Shown piece by piece: positions 62,103-64,000 of a DNA stretch of 64,000 nucleotides. Where the stretch lies: contig QOZR01000004.1 in assembly GCA_003576685.1 (NCBI GenBank), positions 62,001 through 126,000 of the forward strand, written 5' to 3'. The notes under the pieces were generated by a model that worked only from the letters and a program-made list of their open reading frames with translations, was not told the origin of the DNA and did no database searches. A program made the translations under genes and the position numbers. The DNA comes from Virgifigura deserti. GTDB lineage: Bacteria > Pseudomonadota > Alphaproteobacteria > Dongiales > Dongiaceae. Positions within the stretch are counted from its first letter, which is position 1; each line of letters starts with the position of its first letter.

Positions 62103-62759
62103 TCAGAAGGCGAAGCGCGCCCCGACCTTGAGGATATGCGCTGTCGTGTCCTCGTAGCCTTCATAGTCCGCCGTGTTTATCCAGAGAAAGCGATAGGCGG
62201 GCACGATATCGAGCGTTTCCGTTACCGGCAGGCTGAGGCCAACCTCGCCAAAGGCGGCGAGGTCCGTCTCGGTGCCGCCGTAGAAGGTCCAGCCGGCCAC
62301 GGTGAAGCCATCCACCGACAGCTGAGCGAACCCGAGGCCGCCGCCGACATAGGGCGAAACCAGGCCTTTCGTCTTGATGTCGTAGAAGAGATTGGCCGTG
62401 GTGAGCAGCGTCGATACCTCGTAGTCGCTGAGATCGTAACTGGAGGAATTGACGCCATCGCTGAGCTTTATCCGGTCGCCCTCGATGCTGGCATATCCGA
62501 CCTCGAGCTCGGTCCGGAAACCGTTCCCGACGGCATAGCCGATCGCACCGGACACCATGGTGGCGCTCTGGTAGGAGAGTTCGGCACGGACGCCGCCGTC
62601 ATTGGCCTCTTCATCCATAGGGGACACGAAACCAAGCGTTCCGGCAAAGTAACGCCCCTTCGACTGCGCAAGAGCCGCATCGGCATAGAACAGCGCAGCA
62701 AAATAAATAAAAATGCCGAATAACTTTTTCACGACTCTCTTTTCCGCATAAATAATCAA
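62103..62759 (-). CDS. Outer-membrane beta-barrel protein
   Basis: 218 residues, opening MIIYAEKRVVKKLFGIFIYFAALFYADAALAQ (signal peptide of about 32 residues). The mature part has alternating strands, GGVRAELSYQ, FRTELEVGYASIEG, SPYVGGGLGFAQLS, and a terminal aromatic (ARFAF). It resembles small OmpA-like or Opa-type barrels. Function unknown. The 179-bp gap upstream, before fliJ, is AT-rich and has no recognised gene. Confidence 0.85.
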   Translation of the reverse strand: MIIYAEKRVVKKLFGIFIYFAALFYADAALAQSKGRYFAGTLGFVSPMDEEANDGGVRAELSYQSATMVSGAIGYAVGNGFRTELEVGYASIEGDRIKLSDGVNSSSYDLSDYEVSTLLTTANLFYDIKTKGLVSPYVGGGLGFAQLSVDGFTVAGWTFYGGTETDLAAFGEVGLSLPVTETLDIVPAYRFLWINTADYEGYEDTTAHILKVGARFAF

Positions 62760-62938
62760 CAGGACAATTGATTATATTCAGTGCATTACTTTGTCAATTT
62801 CCTCATTTTCACGAGAAAACAGCGGGCTTAATTTAATAATATCCGATAAATAGCAGCACAGGTTGCTAGCTTTGCCCTCATCGCTCCGGGTGCGGCGCCC
62901 TTGCCCTTCGGCGAAACACCGGAGACGGCTCGCGGCCT

Positions 62939-63352
62939 CTACTGCCGCCGCCGATAGATCGACAGCCCGATCTCGTCGCTGGCGATCTGCTCGCGACGGC
63001 GCAGCACGGCCTGTCGCCGCGCCTCCCTGCTGCTCAGTGCCTGCTCGTACCGCTTCATCTCCCGATAGGCTTCGGCAATCTCTTCCCGCACCTCCTCAAG
63101 CTCGCTTTCCACTTCCCGCGCTGAGGTTTCGAGCCTGGCGCAGCGGTTCCGGATCGCGCTGGCATAGCCGGGCAAGGACCGTTGAAGCTCGATGGAGCTG
63201 GCGGCCGCTTCCTGCTCCCGACGCAGTTCGGCTTTCAGCTGCTCCATGTCCCGCCGAAAGCGGTCCGCCAGCCGTTCGAGGTCCGCGCCCCTCCGGCGCT
63301 TCTCATCGAGTTTCCAGCGATGCAGCCGAATCAGCTGCTCGATGGCGCTCAT
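62939..63352 (-). CDS. fliJ: Flagellar export chaperone FliJ
   Basis: 137 residues, almost all a long charged coiled coil ([26 protein letters not shown] ... [37 protein letters not shown]). FliJ is the stalk-like helper of the FliI ATPase in the export apparatus. It overlaps the fliI stop by 4 nt, the standard fliI-fliJ order. Confidence 0.9.
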   Translation of the reverse strand: MSAIEQLIRLHRWKLDEKRRRGADLERLADRFRRDMEQLKAELRREQEAAASSIELQRSLPGYASAIRNRCARLETSAREVESELEEVREEIAEAYREMKRYEQALSSREARRQAVLRRREQIASDEIGLSIYRRRQ

Positions 63353-64000
63353 TGCGCCAATGCCCCGCTAGAAGCATCCCCGGCAGCATCAAGGATCGCG
63401 GCCAGCTTGGCGTAACCGCTCAACAGGTCGTCCCGCTCCGCCTTGTCCTGGGCAAGGAACGCCTCGAGCGCGGGGTAGTGGTCGATCGCCGCGTCCACCG
63501 CCGCGTCGCTGCCGCGACGATAGGCTCCGAGGCGGATCAGCTCGGCCATGTCCTCATAGGTCGCGAGAAGGCCCCGGGCGCGGCGGATCAGGGCGTTCTC
63601 TTCGTCCGAGTTACAGCCCGGCAGGGTCCGCGAGACGCTTCGCAAGAGATTGATCGCCGGATAGCGCCCCCGTTCGGCGATCGCGCGGTCGAGCAGGATA
63701 TGACCATCCAGAATCCCGCGCACCGCATCGGCGATCGGCTCATTGTGGTCGTCGCCCTCGACGAGCACGGTGAACAAGCCGGTGACGCTGCCCTTCCCGC
63801 AGCCCGGACCGGCCCGCTCCAGCAGGCGCGGCAGCTCGGCGAAGACCGACGGGGTGTAGCCTTTGCTGGCGGGCGGCTCGCCGGCGGACAGACCGATTTC
63901 CCTCAACGCCATGGCGAAGCGGGTCACGCTGTCCATCAGGCAGAGCACCTGGTCGTCCTGATCACGAAAGAATTCGGCGAGGGCGAGCGTGAGATGGGCG
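63349..64000 (-). CDS. fliI: Flagellum-specific ATPase FliI (3' part)
   Basis: The 5' part lies beyond the right edge; about 216 C-terminal residues are visible. The frame continues upstream to the edge as [37 protein letters not shown], the Walker B region. Other family marks: [53 protein letters not shown]. FliI powers type III export and is related to the F1 beta subunit. Confidence 0.96.
   Translation of the reverse strand, partial: AHLTLALAEFFRDQDDQVLCLMDSVTRFAMALREIGLSAGEPPASKGYTPSVFAELPRLLERAGPGCGKGSVTGLFTVLVEGDDHNEPIADAVRGILDGHILLDRAIAERGRYPAINLLRSVSRTLPGCNSDEENALIRRARGLLATYEDMAELIRLGAYRRGSDAAVDAAIDHYPALEAFLAQDKAERDDLLSGYAKLAAILDAAGDASSGALAQ

Overview
The window is GC-rich DNA from a flagellated alphaproteobacterium, most likely Rhodospirillales-like. 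This rests on gene content and order: FliX, a DUF1153/SciP regulator and FlbD (all alphaproteobacterial), fliF-fliG-fliH-fliN-motA-like-flbD-flhA-flhF-flhG in a row, and CtrA-type TTAA-N7-TTAA sites. No rRNA, tRNA or CRISPR array was recognised.

Layout. 1-11.8 kb: rod, ring, hook-junction and assembly genes (flgF 3' end, flgG, flgA, flgH, a dksA-type gene, fliX, a chemoreceptor, flgI, the rod-binding gene, a FlgN-like chaperone, flgK, flgL, fliW). 11.9-17.7 kb: a tightly overlapping operon for a CDP-linked, C-methylated deoxysugar, opened by a CtrA-type box. 17.8-19.8 kb: an ArsR/SRPBCC/DUF1801 stress-type cassette with one frameshifted small gene and an IS30-family scrap. 19.8-23.2 kb: a TylF-type methyltransferase and a TPR/O-GlcNAc-transferase-like protein, probably acting on flagellin. 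23.5-33.5 kb: two flagellins under sigma54 promoters, flaG, fliD, two fliS, fliK, flgD, flgE. 33.7-46 kb: sciP, then the basal body, switch and export genes fliF to flhG and a FliK-like Pro-rich gene. 46.1-62.8 kb: an accessory block that separates these genes from fliJ and fliI (62.9-64 kb). It holds a second ArsR/SRPBCC pair, an Rsm22-type gene with a duplicated tail beside an IS1182-family scrap, glyoxalase and GNAT genes, PepSY and DUF2946-like genes, a cupin, an FAD oxidoreductase, and a signalling cluster.

The most interesting part is the signalling cluster at 53.6-61.6 kb, all on the minus strand: a FadL-type outer-membrane channel, a CheY-like receiver, a REC-PAS-histidine kinase, a PLP-dependent alpha-oxoamine synthase-family enzyme, and two related multi-spanning membrane histidine kinases. 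The synthase gene overlaps the first membrane kinase gene by 4 nt and the second kinase follows 2 nt later, so synthase and sensors form one operon. This is the logic of CqsA/CqsS and LqsA/LqsS alpha-hydroxyketone signalling, but the synthase is not a close visible match to CqsA, so the function is inferred. The cluster is bracketed by remnants of IS5-family transposases in the same orientation: the C-terminal half on the left, the N-terminal half on the right. These are the inner halves of what may once have been two flanking IS copies.

The flagellar genes show a layered control that can be read from the sequence. CtrA-type boxes precede fliX and the sugar operon, SciP (a CtrA inhibitor) and FlbD (a sigma54 activator) are encoded here, and -24/-12 promoters precede flgI and both flagellins.
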